A stretch of DNA of 64,000 nucleotides from Limnohabitans sp. 2KL-51 (GCF_003063645.1 NZ_NESJ01000001.1:62001-126000); one strand, 5' to 3'; positions 19,854 to 28,057 are shown, counted from the stretch's first letter. The notes: a model not told the origin generated them from the sequence alone. A program made the numbers and translations.

Positions 19854-22067
19854 ATGTCTGTTACATCTGAAACCACGCCTGCTTCTGAAGTCACCCTGAA
19901 CCCAGAAGCCACCATCGTCTGGCAGCAAGGTGTTGCACACATGAAGGCTGGGCGATGGCGGGAGGCCGATGCGGCCTTTGAGCAGGTGCTGACCCTGGAG
20001 CCGCAGGCGCATCGGGCGTGGTTGCAGCGGGCACGGTGTGCAGTGGCAGTAGGCGAGTCATCGGCCGCGGGCGAGCATTTCAAGCGACTCTTGCAGGCCC
20101 TGCCTGATGATTTTTCAGGCTGGCTGGAGTTGGGCAACTGGCTGCGCCGTCAGGCCCGCATGGCTGAAGCGGCGAAGGCGTATGACCGGGCAGCCACATG
20201 CCAGCCGCAACGTTTTGAAGCCCTTTTGTCGCTGGCGCGCGTGCTGGAAGAGCTGGGCCAGTGGGCTGGCGCTGCTGTGGCTTACCAGCGGGCCGTGCTG
20301 GTGTGCGGCCACGGTAAGCTGAGGCAGTTGCATTGGCACATGGCCAACTTCCGGCTGGAGAGGGGCGATGCACCACGAGCGATCGAGGCCATGCGCCAAG
20401 CCCTGATGGCGGCGCGACACGAAGGCGATGATCTGCACGCCGACGTGGCCTGCGAAATGCAGATCGATCTGGGCGATATGCTGATGCGGCTGGGCATGGA
20501 CTCTGAGGCACACCGGGCGTTTGAGCGGGCCAGCCAGAGCACTGCCGAGCCGACGCTGGCGCGGCTGGCCCAAGTGTCTTTTCGGCACAACCTGTGGCAA
20601 GAGGCCCAACAGGTTTGCACCAAAGCCACCGAACTGCACCCCGGCAGCGACAGGGCCTGGTGGAACCTGGCTTATGCCTGCAGCGAAAGCTGGGACCTGG
20701 CCCAAGCCCAGCAGGCACTGGCCCGGGCCGAGGCCATTGCGCCGCAGCCGGGTGCAGCCAGCATGCGGGCTGCGATCGCTGGTCGGCGTGGCGACGTCGA
20801 TGAAGCGCTGTCCGCGTACACCGCCTTGGAGGAGCAGGACAGCACCTATGCTTCCAGCGCAGCCATGAGCAGTCTGTATTCGGACCGGCTGTCGGCCAAC
20901 GAGGTGGTCGATTTGCACAAGCGATTGTTTGCCCCTCTGGGACAAGGGGCCCGCAGCGCAGCGTCTTTGCAGCGGGAACGTCAGCCTGGGCAGCGCATTC
21001 GGCTGGGCATTCTGAGCGCCGACATGCACCACCAGCACCCGGTGAACATCTTCATGCAGCCGGTGCTGGCGCGTCTGGACAAAACCAAGTTCGAGACAGT
21101 GATGTATTACACCGGCGTGGCCTTGGACAGCGAAACGCAAAAGGCCCGCCAGCGGGTGCAGCACTGGGTACAGGTGCAAGGCTGGAGTGATGAGCGGCTG
21201 GCCAAGCGCATCGCGGCCGACGGTATGGATGTGCTTTTGGATTTGTCTGGCCACACCACCCATAACCGCATGGCCATGCTGGCTGGGCGTGTGGCGCCTG
21301 TGCAGGTGTCTTTTCTGGGTTACCCGCATTCCACGGGCGTCCCCAATATCGATGCCATGCTGGCCGACCCGGTGGTGGCCCCACCGGGCAGCGAGGCCCT
21401 GTTCACCGAGCGTGTGCTTCGATTGCCCAACACCGTGTTTTGCTATGCGCCCGAGGTGGTTTATCCCTATCCGGCATATGGCGAACAACATGCGCAGCGG
21501 CCGCTGACTTTCGGCTCATTCAACAACGTACCCAAGCTCACACCTCACACCCTGCAGCTGTGGGCGCGTGTGCTGGAGGCAGTGCCTGGCTCGCGCCTGC
21601 TGCTCAAGGCGCCGAGCTTCAAAGACGCCTCGGCCCAAGCCGCGTTCAGAGATCGCTTGCAGGCGCTGGGTGTGGATCTGGCGCGGGTGGTGTTCAGGGG
21701 CCCCACGGGCTTGAGCGACATGATGGCCGAGTACGAAGAGGTGGACATCGCGCTGGATCCGGTGCCCTACAACGGCGGCACGACCACGCTGCAGGCCTTG
21801 TGGATGGGCGTGCCCGTGGTGGTGAAATCCGGCCAAAACTTTGTCAGCCGCATGGGCGCCAGCTTCATGACAGCGGCAGGTTTGACCGATTGGGTGGCTT
21901 TGACCGATGAACACTATGTGGACATCGCCCGGCAAATGGCTGCAGACCGAGCCGGCTTGCTGACCCTCAAGCAGACGCTGCGCGAGCGTCTGCTGGCAAA
22001 ACCCGCTTGGGACATCGACCGGTACACGCGGGACTTTGAACAAGCCCTCTTGTCATGTCTGCCATGA
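19854..22067 (+). CDS. TPR-containing O-GlcNAc-transferase-like glycosyltransferase (GT41, SPINDLY type)
   Basis: 737 residues. The N-terminal half (about 20-340) is a series of TPR-like helical repeats (for example AHRAWLQRARCAVAVGESSA). The C-terminal half is the OGT catalytic region: GILSADMHHQHPVN near 382, DLSGHTTHNRMAML with the conserved His near 465, then LGYPHSTGVPNIDAMLADP, FGSFNNVPKLTP, LLLKAPSF, and DPVPYNGGTTTLQALWMGVP as the nucleotide-sugar site. In this family the enzyme moves a sugar from a UDP-sugar onto Ser/Thr (OGT type) or, in HMW1C relatives, Asn of proteins; it is cytoplasmic. It sits 206 bp downstream of a Thr/Ser/Asn-rich adhesin in the same direction, so that adhesin is a natural candidate substrate (inference). 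The last codons run into the first unit of the 33-bp tandem array. Confidence 0.88.
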   Translation: MSVTSETTPASEVTLNPEATIVWQQGVAHMKAGRWREADAAFEQVLTLEPQAHRAWLQRARCAVAVGESSAAGEHFKRLLQALPDDFSGWLELGNWLRRQARMAEAAKAYDRAATCQPQRFEALLSLARVLEELGQWAGAAVAYQRAVLVCGHGKLRQLHWHMANFRLERGDAPRAIEAMRQALMAARHEGDDLHADVACEMQIDLGDMLMRLGMDSEAHRAFERASQSTAEPTLARLAQVSFRHNLWQEAQQVCTKATELHPGSDRAWWNLAYACSESWDLAQAQQALARAEAIAPQPGAASMRAAIAGRRGDVDEALSAYTALEEQDSTYASSAAMSSLYSDRLSANEVVDLHKRLFAPLGQGARSAASLQRERQPGQRIRLGILSADMHHQHPVNIFMQPVLARLDKTKFETVMYYTGVALDSETQKARQRVQHWVQVQGWSDERLAKRIAADGMDVLLDLSGHTTHNRMAMLAGRVAPVQVSFLGYPHSTGVPNIDAMLADPVVAPPGSEALFTERVLRLPNTVFCYAPEVVYPYPAYGEQHAQRPLTFGSFNNVPKLTPHTLQLWARVLEAVPGSRLLLKAPSFKDASAQAAFRDRLQALGVDLARVVFRGPTGLSDMMAEYEEVDIALDPVPYNGGTTTLQALWMGVPVVVKSGQNFVSRMGASFMTAAGLTDWVALTDEHYVDIARQMAADRAGLLTLKQTLRERLLAKPAWDIDRYTRDFEQALLSCLP

Positions 22068-22193
22068 CGGGGGAGTGGATGGCTTCGTTCCTCGCCATGA
22101 CGGGGGAGTGGATGGCTTCGTTCCTCGCCATGACGGGGGAGTGGATGGCTTCGTTCCTCGCCATGACGGGGGAGTGGATGGCTTCGTTCCTCG
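22062..22193. repeat. 33-bp tandem repeat, four perfect units
   Basis: A 33-bp unit beginning CCATGACGGGGGAGTGGATG and ending TTCGTTCCTCG occurs four times head to tail (starting at 22062, 22095, 22128 and 22161), then degenerates into the palindromic element. Because 33 is divisible by 3, all frames stay open and give spurious ORFs. The unit is half of the neighbouring palindromic repeat plus a GGGGGAGTGG linker. The first unit overlaps the stop codon of the glycosyltransferase gene. Confidence 0.9.
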
Positions 22194-22386
22194 CCATGAC
22201 AGTTTTTTGTCATTGCGAGGAGCGAAGCGACGCTTCAATTCATGCGCGTGGCGCGGCAATACACCCCGTCATTGCGAGCGTAGCGTGGCAATCCATGGAT
22301 CGCTTCTTATCTCGCCATGATGGTTTCTTGTTAGTGCGAGCGGATGGAATCAACCTTCAAGCAGATGATCCCTTGGGTCATTGCGA
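22194..22386. repeat. palindromic intergenic repeats, cluster 2
   Basis: Contains CATGACAG-T6-GTCATTGCGAGGAGCGAAGC, then variant half-elements (GTCATTGCGAGCGTAGCGTGG, CAATCCATGGATCGCTTC). The last copy ends GGTCATTGCGAA, which doubles as the -35 region of the toxin-antitoxin promoter. No coding sequence is evident in the 22068-22415 gap. Confidence 0.7.
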
Positions 22387-22409
22387 ATAAATAGCATGCA
22401 TGCTATATT
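22381..22409 (+). promoter_or_regulatory. higBA promoter and palindromic operator
   Basis: TTGCGA (22381-22386) and TATATT (22404-22409) are separated by 17 bp, a good sigma-70 arrangement. Between and over the -10 lies a perfect 16-bp palindrome, ATAGCATGCATGCTAT (22391-22406), a plausible binding site for the XRE antitoxin (autorepression, as in the family). Transcription would start about 7 bp after the -10, essentially at the toxin ATG (22416), so the mRNA may be leaderless. Confidence 0.6.
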
Positions 22410-22415
22410 CTTTGC

Positions 22416-22741
22416 ATGGATTACCAACTCCAGTTCTACAACGCCAAGGTCCAATCCGCCATCGAGGCATGGCCTGCCGGAATCAGTGCCAGCTTTATTC
22501 GGATTGCGGAGCAAATGGTGTCGTCAGGCCCCAACCTGGGGATGCCTTACACGCGTCCTTTTGGAAACGGTTTGTTCGAAATCCGTGCCAAGGGTGCCGA
22601 AGGTATTGGTCGTGCATTTTTTGCTGCATTGTGGGGGGGAGGGTGATCATCTTGCATGGGTTCATCAAGAGGACGCAGGCAACTCCTGCGAAAGAATTGG
22701 AAATTGCCCGAAAACGTATGAAGGAGATCAAACATGACTGA
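22416..22741 (+). pseudogene. higB: HigB-like (phage Gp49 type) toxin, frameshifted at a G-run
   Basis: The first frame reads MDYQLQFYNAKVQSAIEAWP through GLFEIRAKGAEGIGRAFF, typical of Gp49-like HigB RNases of the RelE superfamily. It then runs into a 7-G tract (22633-22639) and stops at 22644-22646. The family C-terminus (GRVIILHGFIKRTQATPAKE and onward to MKEIKHD) continues in the -1 frame and ends at 22741, overlapping the antitoxin start. One extra G would restore a full toxin of about 108 residues. The options are an inactivated toxin, slippage or frameshifting at the G-run, or a sequencing error. No Shine-Dalgarno precedes the ATG. Confidence 0.75.
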
Positions 22742-23057
22742 CCCAAAAAAGTTCAGCCCCGTGGCTTTTGATCCAAAAGGCTATGCCGCAAAACGTCGGA
22801 AAACAGACGCCAGGTTTGCTGTGTCCTATGACGCACTAGAAGACGAATTTGCAGCCTTGGCCGCTCTGCTCAAGGCTCGTTCAGCGGCCGGCCTGACCCA
22901 GGCCGAAGTCGCGTCCCGTATGGGGGTTTCTCAACCTGTGGTCGCTCGCATCGAGGCCAGTTTAGGCAAGAAAGATCATTCGCCCTCTCTCAATACATTG
23001 CGCCGCTATGCAGATGCGTGTGGAATGAAGTTGGTTATCCAGATGGTGGCCCATTGA
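22734..23057 (+). CDS. higA: HigA-like XRE-family antitoxin
   Basis: 107 residues. The C-terminal helix-turn-helix (about 50-100) reads GLTQAEVASRMGVSQPVVAR, a canonical Cro/CI-type fold. The N-terminal part (about 1-45) would wrap the toxin. In this family the antitoxin neutralises HigB and represses its own operon through a palindromic operator, and one lies just upstream of the toxin. The start overlaps the toxin stop (8 bp), showing the usual translational coupling. It appears intact although the toxin is frameshifted. Confidence 0.85.
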   Translation: MTDPKKFSPVAFDPKGYAAKRRKTDARFAVSYDALEDEFAALAALLKARSAAGLTQAEVASRMGVSQPVVARIEASLGKKDHSPSLNTLRRYADACGMKLVIQMVAH

Positions 23058-23061
23058 GATC

Positions 23062-23252
23062 GCCACGGTCTATGGCCTCGCGATGACGTTTCACTAGTAA
23101 TTGCGAGCGTAGCGCGGCAATCCTCCCCGTCATTGCGAGCGCAGCGTGGCAATCCATGGATTGCTTCGTTCCTCGCAATGACAGAAGCGACACGGCAATC
23201 CATATATGGCTTCGTTCCTCGCAATGACAGAAGCGACGCAAGTCCCTACACT
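23062..23252. repeat. palindromic intergenic repeats, cluster 3
   Basis: At least five half-elements: GCCTCGCGATGACG, TAATTGCGAGCGTAGCGCGG, GTCATTGCGAGCGCAGCGTGG, and CTTCGTTCCTCGCAATGACAG twice. They alternate in orientation and fill the gap between the antitoxin gene and the GIY-YIG gene. No coding sequence is evident. Confidence 0.75.
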
Positions 23253-23281
23253 GACACCCCAAAAAAGGGGAGGTCGAGGAT

Positions 23282-23572
23282 ATGAAAAATCCGTGCGTCT
23301 ACATCATGGCTAGCCGGCGCCATGGCACGCTCTATGTGGGCGTGACCAGCCAACTCGGTGCGCGGGTCTGGCAGCACAAAAATGGGGTCACGCAAGGCTT
23401 CACCAGTCAGTACCGGGTGCATCAATTGGTGTGGTACGAACAGCATGAGACGATGGCCTCGGCGATCCTGCGTGAAAAGCAACTCAAGGCAGGCTCGCGG
23501 CAGCGCAAGATCGACCTGATTGAGGCGCTTAACCCGCAGTGGCTGGATTTGTACGAGCGTATGCTGGGCTGA
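23282..23572 (+). CDS. GIY-YIG domain protein (UPF0213/YhbQ type)
   Basis: 96 residues spanning one GIY-YIG domain: CVYIMAS near the N-terminus, GTLYVGVTSQL (the YIG part), the conserved Arg in ARVWQHK and the Glu in LREKQLK. These are the positions of the catalytic Tyr, Arg and Glu in the family. Small solo GIY-YIG proteins are thought to be structure-specific DNA nucleases, but their biology is poorly defined. A GGGAGG sequence lies about 10 bp before the ATG. It is flanked on both sides by palindromic repeats, and solo GIY-YIG genes embedded in repeat clusters might act on such hairpins (speculative). Confidence 0.85.
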   Translation: MKNPCVYIMASRRHGTLYVGVTSQLGARVWQHKNGVTQGFTSQYRVHQLVWYEQHETMASAILREKQLKAGSRQRKIDLIEALNPQWLDLYERMLG

Positions 23573-23725
23573 GATGGCTTCGTTCCTCGCCATGACGGGT
23601 TCATTGTCATTGCGAGCGCAGCGCAGCAATCCCCCCGTCATTGCGAGGAGCGCAGCGACGCGGCAATCCATATGCAAGTCGTGGCGATCCATGGATTTCT
23701 TCGTTCCTCGCAATGACATCGGCAA
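23573..23725. repeat. palindromic intergenic repeats, cluster 4
   Basis: Begins with GGCTTCGTTCCTCGCCATGAC right after the GIY-YIG stop codon, then GTCATTGCGAGCGCAGCGC, GTCATTGCGAGGAGCGCAGC and TTCGTTCCTCGCAATGACAT. The remaining 130 bp to the kinase gene show no clear feature beyond GGATATCC and GGATATCT motifs near 23765-23791. Confidence 0.75.
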
Positions 23726-23856
23726 CGTGGCATTCCATCGCTTGCGTTTGGGCGGTTCTGATACGGATATCCGCCATTTGGAGGATATCTGTGCGCGGAT
23801 TGTGGGTGGAGCGCTGCAGCTGAATACTTCAAAATTTTTGTTTCTGAAGATTTTGC

Positions 23857-25257
23857 ATGGATTTGGTTTTGCCCTTGGCGGTGCTGGGCTTTGTGGGGCT
23901 GTGCCTGGCCACCACAGGCTTGTGGCGACCCATGAGTTTGGGGCGGTCGGGTATTTTTCTGCTCGTCACGACGCTCTTCACCGCCTTGTTTTATGGGGCC
24001 TACCGCCTGACCGATGGCGATCTGGCGCTTGGTGCGATCGCCAAAATGTTGGGCGAGGCCAACTATGCCTTTCTAATCGTTTTTTTGCGTTGGCAGCGCA
24101 GGCCCATGCCAGTGACCTCCCAACGCCAAGCGGCCTGGGCTGTTCTCATGGTGTCTTTGACACACCTGACGCTGAACATGGTGCTGACTGGCCCGTGGCA
24201 AATGGCGGTCATGACCGCGCAGGTGCTGGTGGTCATTGGTTGGGTGGTCCTTGAAAGCTGGTGGTTGTGGCGTGCACAACCACAGGGCGTTCGTCTGATG
24301 TTGTTCATGATGGTCACGGCGCACTGGCTTTCGGAGTTGCTGGGCCGTTCGGCGCTGGCGTGGTTCGCTTGGCAGGATCGGCAGCTGATGCAGGCACCCG
24401 GTTGGACCGATGCCATGGTTGACTGGATGTGGGTGACCTTCTTTTTGGGCTTTATGGCGCAGTTGGCGGTGGCTGTTGTTGTGGCCCAGGCATTGCGCGA
24501 CGAAAAGGATCGACTGCAGCAAATGGTCTCGCAGGTGGAGGGCATGCTCAAGGAAAAAGAGTCTATGGTGATGACGCTGTTGGCCTCGAATGCGGCGAGT
24601 GAGGCCGAACCGCAGATGGCCAGTCTCGCGCACGAATTGCGTCAGCCACTGGGGGCTATCCAGCTCAATGCCGAGTATCTGGTCAGTGGCCAACGGCTGA
24701 GCCGCGAGGAAGAATCGCAAGTGCTGCAGGAGATCCTGCGTGAGAACCATCGCGCCGTGGCCATCGTGCAGGGCTTGCGTAGCCTGTTCATGGACAAGGC
24801 GCCGCAGCAAAATCGGTTGGACTTGTCTGACTTCTTGGAAAACTGGATCGCGCAGCAAGCCCCTTTGTTGCAGCAGCAATTTGGGGTGCGTCTGAGCTTA
24901 CGTTCACAGGCCAGGGTGCAGGTCCTGGCCAGCGCAGTGCAGCTGGGGATGGTGCTGCAAAACCTTGTGAATAATGCCGTGGAAGCCATGGCCGACCGAG
25001 ACGGTGGCTCTATCGAGGTGATCTTATTGGCGCACGACCAACTGGCCTTGGTGGATGTGGTTGACGATGGGCCGGGTTTGCCCACAGACTTGCATTCAAA
25101 GGTCTTTGAGATGAATTTTTCCACCAAAACTAAAGGTATGGGTTTGGGCCTGTGGTTGAGTCGCCGGATCGCGCAAATGCACAGAGGTGACCTGAACGCC
25201 ATTGCCCACCATGCGGGCGCACGCATGCGGCTGAGTCTGCCCTTGGAGGCGACATGA
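23857..25257 (+). CDS. multi-TM sensor histidine kinase (intact)
   Basis: 466 residues. About seven hydrophobic segments fill residues 1-215, followed by a short coiled coil (RDEKDRLQQMVSQVEGMLKE). The H-box is LAHELRQPLGAIQLNAEYL with phospho-acceptor His259; the N-box is VLQNLVNNAVEAM near 366-378; the G boxes are VDDGPGLP and KGMGLGLWLSRRI. All ATP-binding elements of a HATPase_c domain are present. The membrane part has no recognised ligand domain, so the signal is unknown. Its stop overlaps the start of the second kinase (ATGA), and a FixJ-type regulator follows, so the three are one transcription and translation unit. No clear Shine-Dalgarno precedes the ATG, so the start is provisional. 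Confidence 0.87.
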   Translation: MDLVLPLAVLGFVGLCLATTGLWRPMSLGRSGIFLLVTTLFTALFYGAYRLTDGDLALGAIAKMLGEANYAFLIVFLRWQRRPMPVTSQRQAAWAVLMVSLTHLTLNMVLTGPWQMAVMTAQVLVVIGWVVLESWWLWRAQPQGVRLMLFMMVTAHWLSELLGRSALAWFAWQDRQLMQAPGWTDAMVDWMWVTFFLGFMAQLAVAVVVAQALRDEKDRLQQMVSQVEGMLKEKESMVMTLLASNAASEAEPQMASLAHELRQPLGAIQLNAEYLVSGQRLSREEESQVLQEILRENHRAVAIVQGLRSLFMDKAPQQNRLDLSDFLENWIAQQAPLLQQQFGVRLSLRSQARVQVLASAVQLGMVLQNLVNNAVEAMADRDGGSIEVILLAHDQLALVDVVDDGPGLPTDLHSKVFEMNFSTKTKGMGLGLWLSRRIAQMHRGDLNAIAHHAGARMRLSLPLEAT

Positions 25258-26693
25258 ACGATATCGTTCTTCCTCTGTATTTGGCGATGGCTTGTCTGTT
25301 TGTAGGGCTGACTCTGGCGGGCATGCCCGCTCGCGACAGCCGATTGATGCCTGACGAACGTATGGGTCTTTATGGCGTGATCGGTGGCGTGGCGGCGGCA
25401 ATGGCCTGTGTCTGCATTGCGCTGGCGCCCCTGCTTGGGCGAGCGTTGCTGGTTTTTTCGACCTTGTTCCTGTGGACCAGTTTTTTTGCCACGGGCTTAC
25501 GGGTGCGATCCTGGCATCAGCCACACAACCCCCGCTTTGCACGCAACTGTGCACTGGCCATGGGGCTGGCGATGGTGATCATGCTGGTGCAGTTTTTCAC
25601 CGTTCAAAACCGTGATTTTCGCGTGGTCTACCAGCTGCTGGTCTCATTGACGTTGCTGTTGTGGATGCTCTATGGCTTGCGCCAGACACGCCGTTTGTCG
25701 GCATCCATTCAGCTCGACTTGATGGGTGTCGCTGTACTGGCCATGATGGTGTTGATCTTTTTCTGGTCTTGGACGCTGCTGTCGGGCAATGCTGGACAGC
25801 GGCTCTATTTTTCTAAGCTTTTTGCCGAAGAGTCTCTGTCTTTTTCGATGCGGCTGTTTGTGGTGGCTACCCTCGCGTTGATGTTGATCAGTGCCAACGG
25901 ATACGGGTTCGAGCGCATGGTCATCCAAAAGATGGCGGTCAGAGACCAGAAGGAGCAAGCTGACCAACTCAACCAGCAACTCAATCAGTTGCTCAACGAA
26001 AAAAACGAGATGCTGCAGGCTTTGTCTTTTGCAGCCCGCTCGCAAAACCTGCCGGCCATCATGAGTTCCTTAGCCCACGAGATCAACCAGCCTCTGGGCG
26101 CCATCCGGCTCAATGCAGACTATTTGTTGGCCGAAGACGCTTCGCTGATTCCGCTGGAGCGGGCCCAACTGTTGCAGCAGTTGGTGGCTGGCAGTACTGC
26201 GGCCACCGAGGTGGTGCGGGATTTTCGCCGGTTTATAGAAGTCGATATCACGGTACATGTGCAGGTCGATTTGTCCCAACTGCTTGCGGACCTGGTCCGC
26301 GGCTTCCAGACCGAATTTGGCCGTCAGCGTGTGCATGTTTCTTTGTTGGTCAGCGAAGCGGTGATGGTGCAAGGCGACCCGGTTCAATTGGAGTCAGCAT
26401 TGACCGGGATTTTGCTGCACGTGCTCAAGCGAAGCAGTCCGAATGTTCGTTATATGCAGATCACCACCACCTGCATTGGGAGTTTTGTTCACCTGCGCTT
26501 CCTTGATGATGGTTTGCCCATCACCACGGCCCAGCTCGCTGAGGCTTTGGATCGTGGTACCCAGCATTTCAGTCAAAGTATGTGGCTGAGCCGTGCCATC
26601 ATCGAACACCACGGCGGGGCCATGAATGTCTACGAACAAAACGGGCTGGTTGGCATGAGCTTGCAATTGCCCTTTCAGGAGAAAAAATCATGA
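25254..26693 (+). CDS. multi-TM histidine-kinase-like protein with degenerate ATPase domain
   Basis: 479 residues with six or seven hydrophobic segments (to about residue 225), a coiled coil rich in Gln and Asn (EQADQLNQQLNQLLNEKNEM), and an intact H-box, LAHEINQPLGAIRLNADYL, with His275. The catalytic domain has lost its hallmarks. The N-box position reads LESALTGILLHVLKRS with no Asn. The first G box is FLDDGLPIT rather than DxGxG, and the second glycine-rich loop is replaced by FSQSMWLSRAI. It probably cannot bind ATP and may serve as a phospho-acceptor or regulator for the intact kinase, or as a sensing partner in a heterodimer (inference). The TM and H-box regions resemble the first kinase, so duplication and decay are likely. 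Confidence 0.82.
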   Translation: MNDIVLPLYLAMACLFVGLTLAGMPARDSRLMPDERMGLYGVIGGVAAAMACVCIALAPLLGRALLVFSTLFLWTSFFATGLRVRSWHQPHNPRFARNCALAMGLAMVIMLVQFFTVQNRDFRVVYQLLVSLTLLLWMLYGLRQTRRLSASIQLDLMGVAVLAMMVLIFFWSWTLLSGNAGQRLYFSKLFAEESLSFSMRLFVVATLALMLISANGYGFERMVIQKMAVRDQKEQADQLNQQLNQLLNEKNEMLQALSFAARSQNLPAIMSSLAHEINQPLGAIRLNADYLLAEDASLIPLERAQLLQQLVAGSTAATEVVRDFRRFIEVDITVHVQVDLSQLLADLVRGFQTEFGRQRVHVSLLVSEAVMVQGDPVQLESALTGILLHVLKRSSPNVRYMQITTTCIGSFVHLRFLDDGLPITTAQLAEALDRGTQHFSQSMWLSRAIIEHHGGAMNVYEQNGLVGMSLQLPFQEKKS

Positions 26694-27343
26694 TGACCGA
26701 TGCGGGCCTGTCCACCGAACAAGTGCCAGTCAAGGCGATCGACGTTGAGGGTCATGTGTTCATGGTCGAAGACGATCTGGCCATGCGCGAGAGCATGTCA
26801 CGGGTGTTGAAGGGGCAGGGCTATCGTGTTTATGCGTTTGATGACCCTGCGGCTTTCTTGCAGTTTGTGGCGCCCGTGACACCCGCTATGGTTTTGCTGG
26901 ACATGCGTTTGCCTGGCATGACCGGTGTGGAGGTGCAGGCCCGCTTGGTTGAGATGGGCTTGAGCATGCCGGTGGTGTTTGTCTCTGGAGAGAGCACCGT
27001 TCAGCAGGCTGTGACCGCGCTTGGCAACGGCGCCTTGCAATTTTTGGTGAAACCCCTTAGCCGCCTCGATTTGTTGGAGGCTGTTCGCAATGGCATTGCC
27101 AAAGACCTTGCGATCCAGGCTGAAAAAAAACGACAGTTTGCCCAGAAGGATCGCGTCACTCGTTTAGCGCCCCGCGAGAGAGAAGCCTTGCAGCTGCTGC
27201 TGGCGGGTTTTGGCAATCAGGAGATCAGCAAGAAATTGGGTATTTCATACGCCACAGCCAAGCAGTACAAGAGCAACATCATGATGAAGCTGGATGTGCA
27301 AAGCATGGCCGAACTGATCGACCTGATGCGGCCGGCAGATTGA
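26690..27343 (+). CDS. FixJ/NarL-type response regulator
   Basis: 217 residues from the ATG at 26690, chosen because it overlaps the preceding stop (ATGA) and has AGGAG 9 bp upstream. The receiver domain occupies about 22-135, with acidic residues in MVEDD, phospho-acceptor Asp71 in VLLDMRLPG, and Lys121 in FLVKPLSR. The C-terminal LuxR-type helix-turn-helix (about 155-215) reads LAPREREALQLLLAGFGNQE then ISKKLGISYATAKQYKSNIM. It should be phosphorylated by the upstream kinase and bind DNA as a dimer. Targets are unknown. A terminator follows at once. Confidence 0.9.
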   Translation: MMTDAGLSTEQVPVKAIDVEGHVFMVEDDLAMRESMSRVLKGQGYRVYAFDDPAAFLQFVAPVTPAMVLLDMRLPGMTGVEVQARLVEMGLSMPVVFVSGESTVQQAVTALGNGALQFLVKPLSRLDLLEAVRNGIAKDLAIQAEKKRQFAQKDRVTRLAPREREALQLLLAGFGNQEISKKLGISYATAKQYKSNIMMKLDVQSMAELIDLMRPAD

Positions 27344-27393
27344 AGGCCATCTGGGGTGTGCGGCCGCAGAGGGTTCACAAAGCGCCCAAGCCA

Positions 27394-27427
27394 TAAAAAA
27401 ACCCGCTGTGTGAACAGCGGGTTTTTT
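27394..27427. terminator. bidirectional intrinsic terminator
   Basis: AAAAAAACCCGCTGT, a short loop, then ACAGCGGGTTTTTT: a GC-rich stem with A-run and T-run on either side. It serves the regulator operon on the plus strand and rpmB-rpmG on the minus strand. Confidence 0.9.
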
Positions 27428-27447
27428 CTTGAAAAGCTCAGGCCGAA

Positions 27448-27618
27448 TTACTTCAGCTTGATTTCTTTGTATTCAACGTGCTTGCGAGCTTTGGGGTCGA
27501 ACTTCATGATCGACATTTTCTCGGGCATGGTTTTCTTGTTTTTGCTGGTCGTGTAGAAGTGACCAGTGCCAGCTGTGGATTCCAGCTTGATTTTTTCGCG
27601 TCCGCCTTTGGTTGCCAT
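27448..27618 (-). CDS. rpmG: 50S ribosomal protein L33
   Basis: 56 residues, [20 protein letters not shown] to [11 protein letters not shown], the full length of bacterial L33. It is a small basic protein of the large subunit near the E site. The usual zinc-ribbon cysteines are absent, giving the zinc-independent (C-) form. It lies 26 bp downstream of rpmB, the normal pairing. Confidence 0.95.
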   Translation of the reverse strand: MATKGGREKIKLESTAGTGHFYTTSKNKKTMPEKMSIMKFDPKARKHVEYKEIKLK

Positions 27619-27644
27619 GGTAGATGACTCCTAATGTTCTGGGT

Positions 27645-27878
27645 TTAGGCTTGACCGCGTTCGCGCAGGTCAGCGAGAACGACATCAATGCCATTTTTGT
27701 CGATCAGGCGCAGGGCGGCGCTGGAGACGCGCAGACGCACCCAACGGTTTTCGCTCTCGACCCAGAAACGACGGTATTGCAGGTTCGGCAGGAACCGGCG
27801 CTTGGTTTTGTTGTTGGCGTGGGAAACGTTGTTTCCCGTCATTGGGCCTTTGCCCGTTACTTCGCAGACGCGTGCCAT
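27645..27878 (-). CDS. rpmB: 50S ribosomal protein L28
   Basis: 77 residues, [20 protein letters not shown] and onward with [20 protein letters not shown], full length. It is a large-subunit structural protein and the first gene of the rpmB-rpmG operon. It shows the C- form without zinc ligands, matching its L33 partner. Confidence 0.96.
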   Translation of the reverse strand: MARVCEVTGKGPMTGNNVSHANNKTKRRFLPNLQYRRFWVESENRWVRLRVSSAALRLIDKNGIDVVLADLRERGQA

Positions 27879-28057
27879 GTGGACACTCCGATACTTTTTA
27901 AACAGCCGGTGCCGATGGGTCTCGTGCAGATTTGCACGGGACCTGGCGCTCCAGCCTCACCTCGCCAAGATGGGTGGCGGTATCCCAGATCGCTGTGCCT
28001 GTAGCCCCGAACAAAAGTCCGGGCAGAAGCAGCAAAGCCTTGGATTATAACCAGAAA

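Noticed and set aside
22062-22193. CRISPR array
   Set aside because: The four 33-bp units are contiguous with no spacers, and no cas genes are present.
22036-22320. Repetitive small ORFs across the 33-bp array (MTGEWMASFLA repeats)
   Set aside because: They arise because the unit length is a multiple of three; they lack ribosome sites and sit in non-coding repeats.
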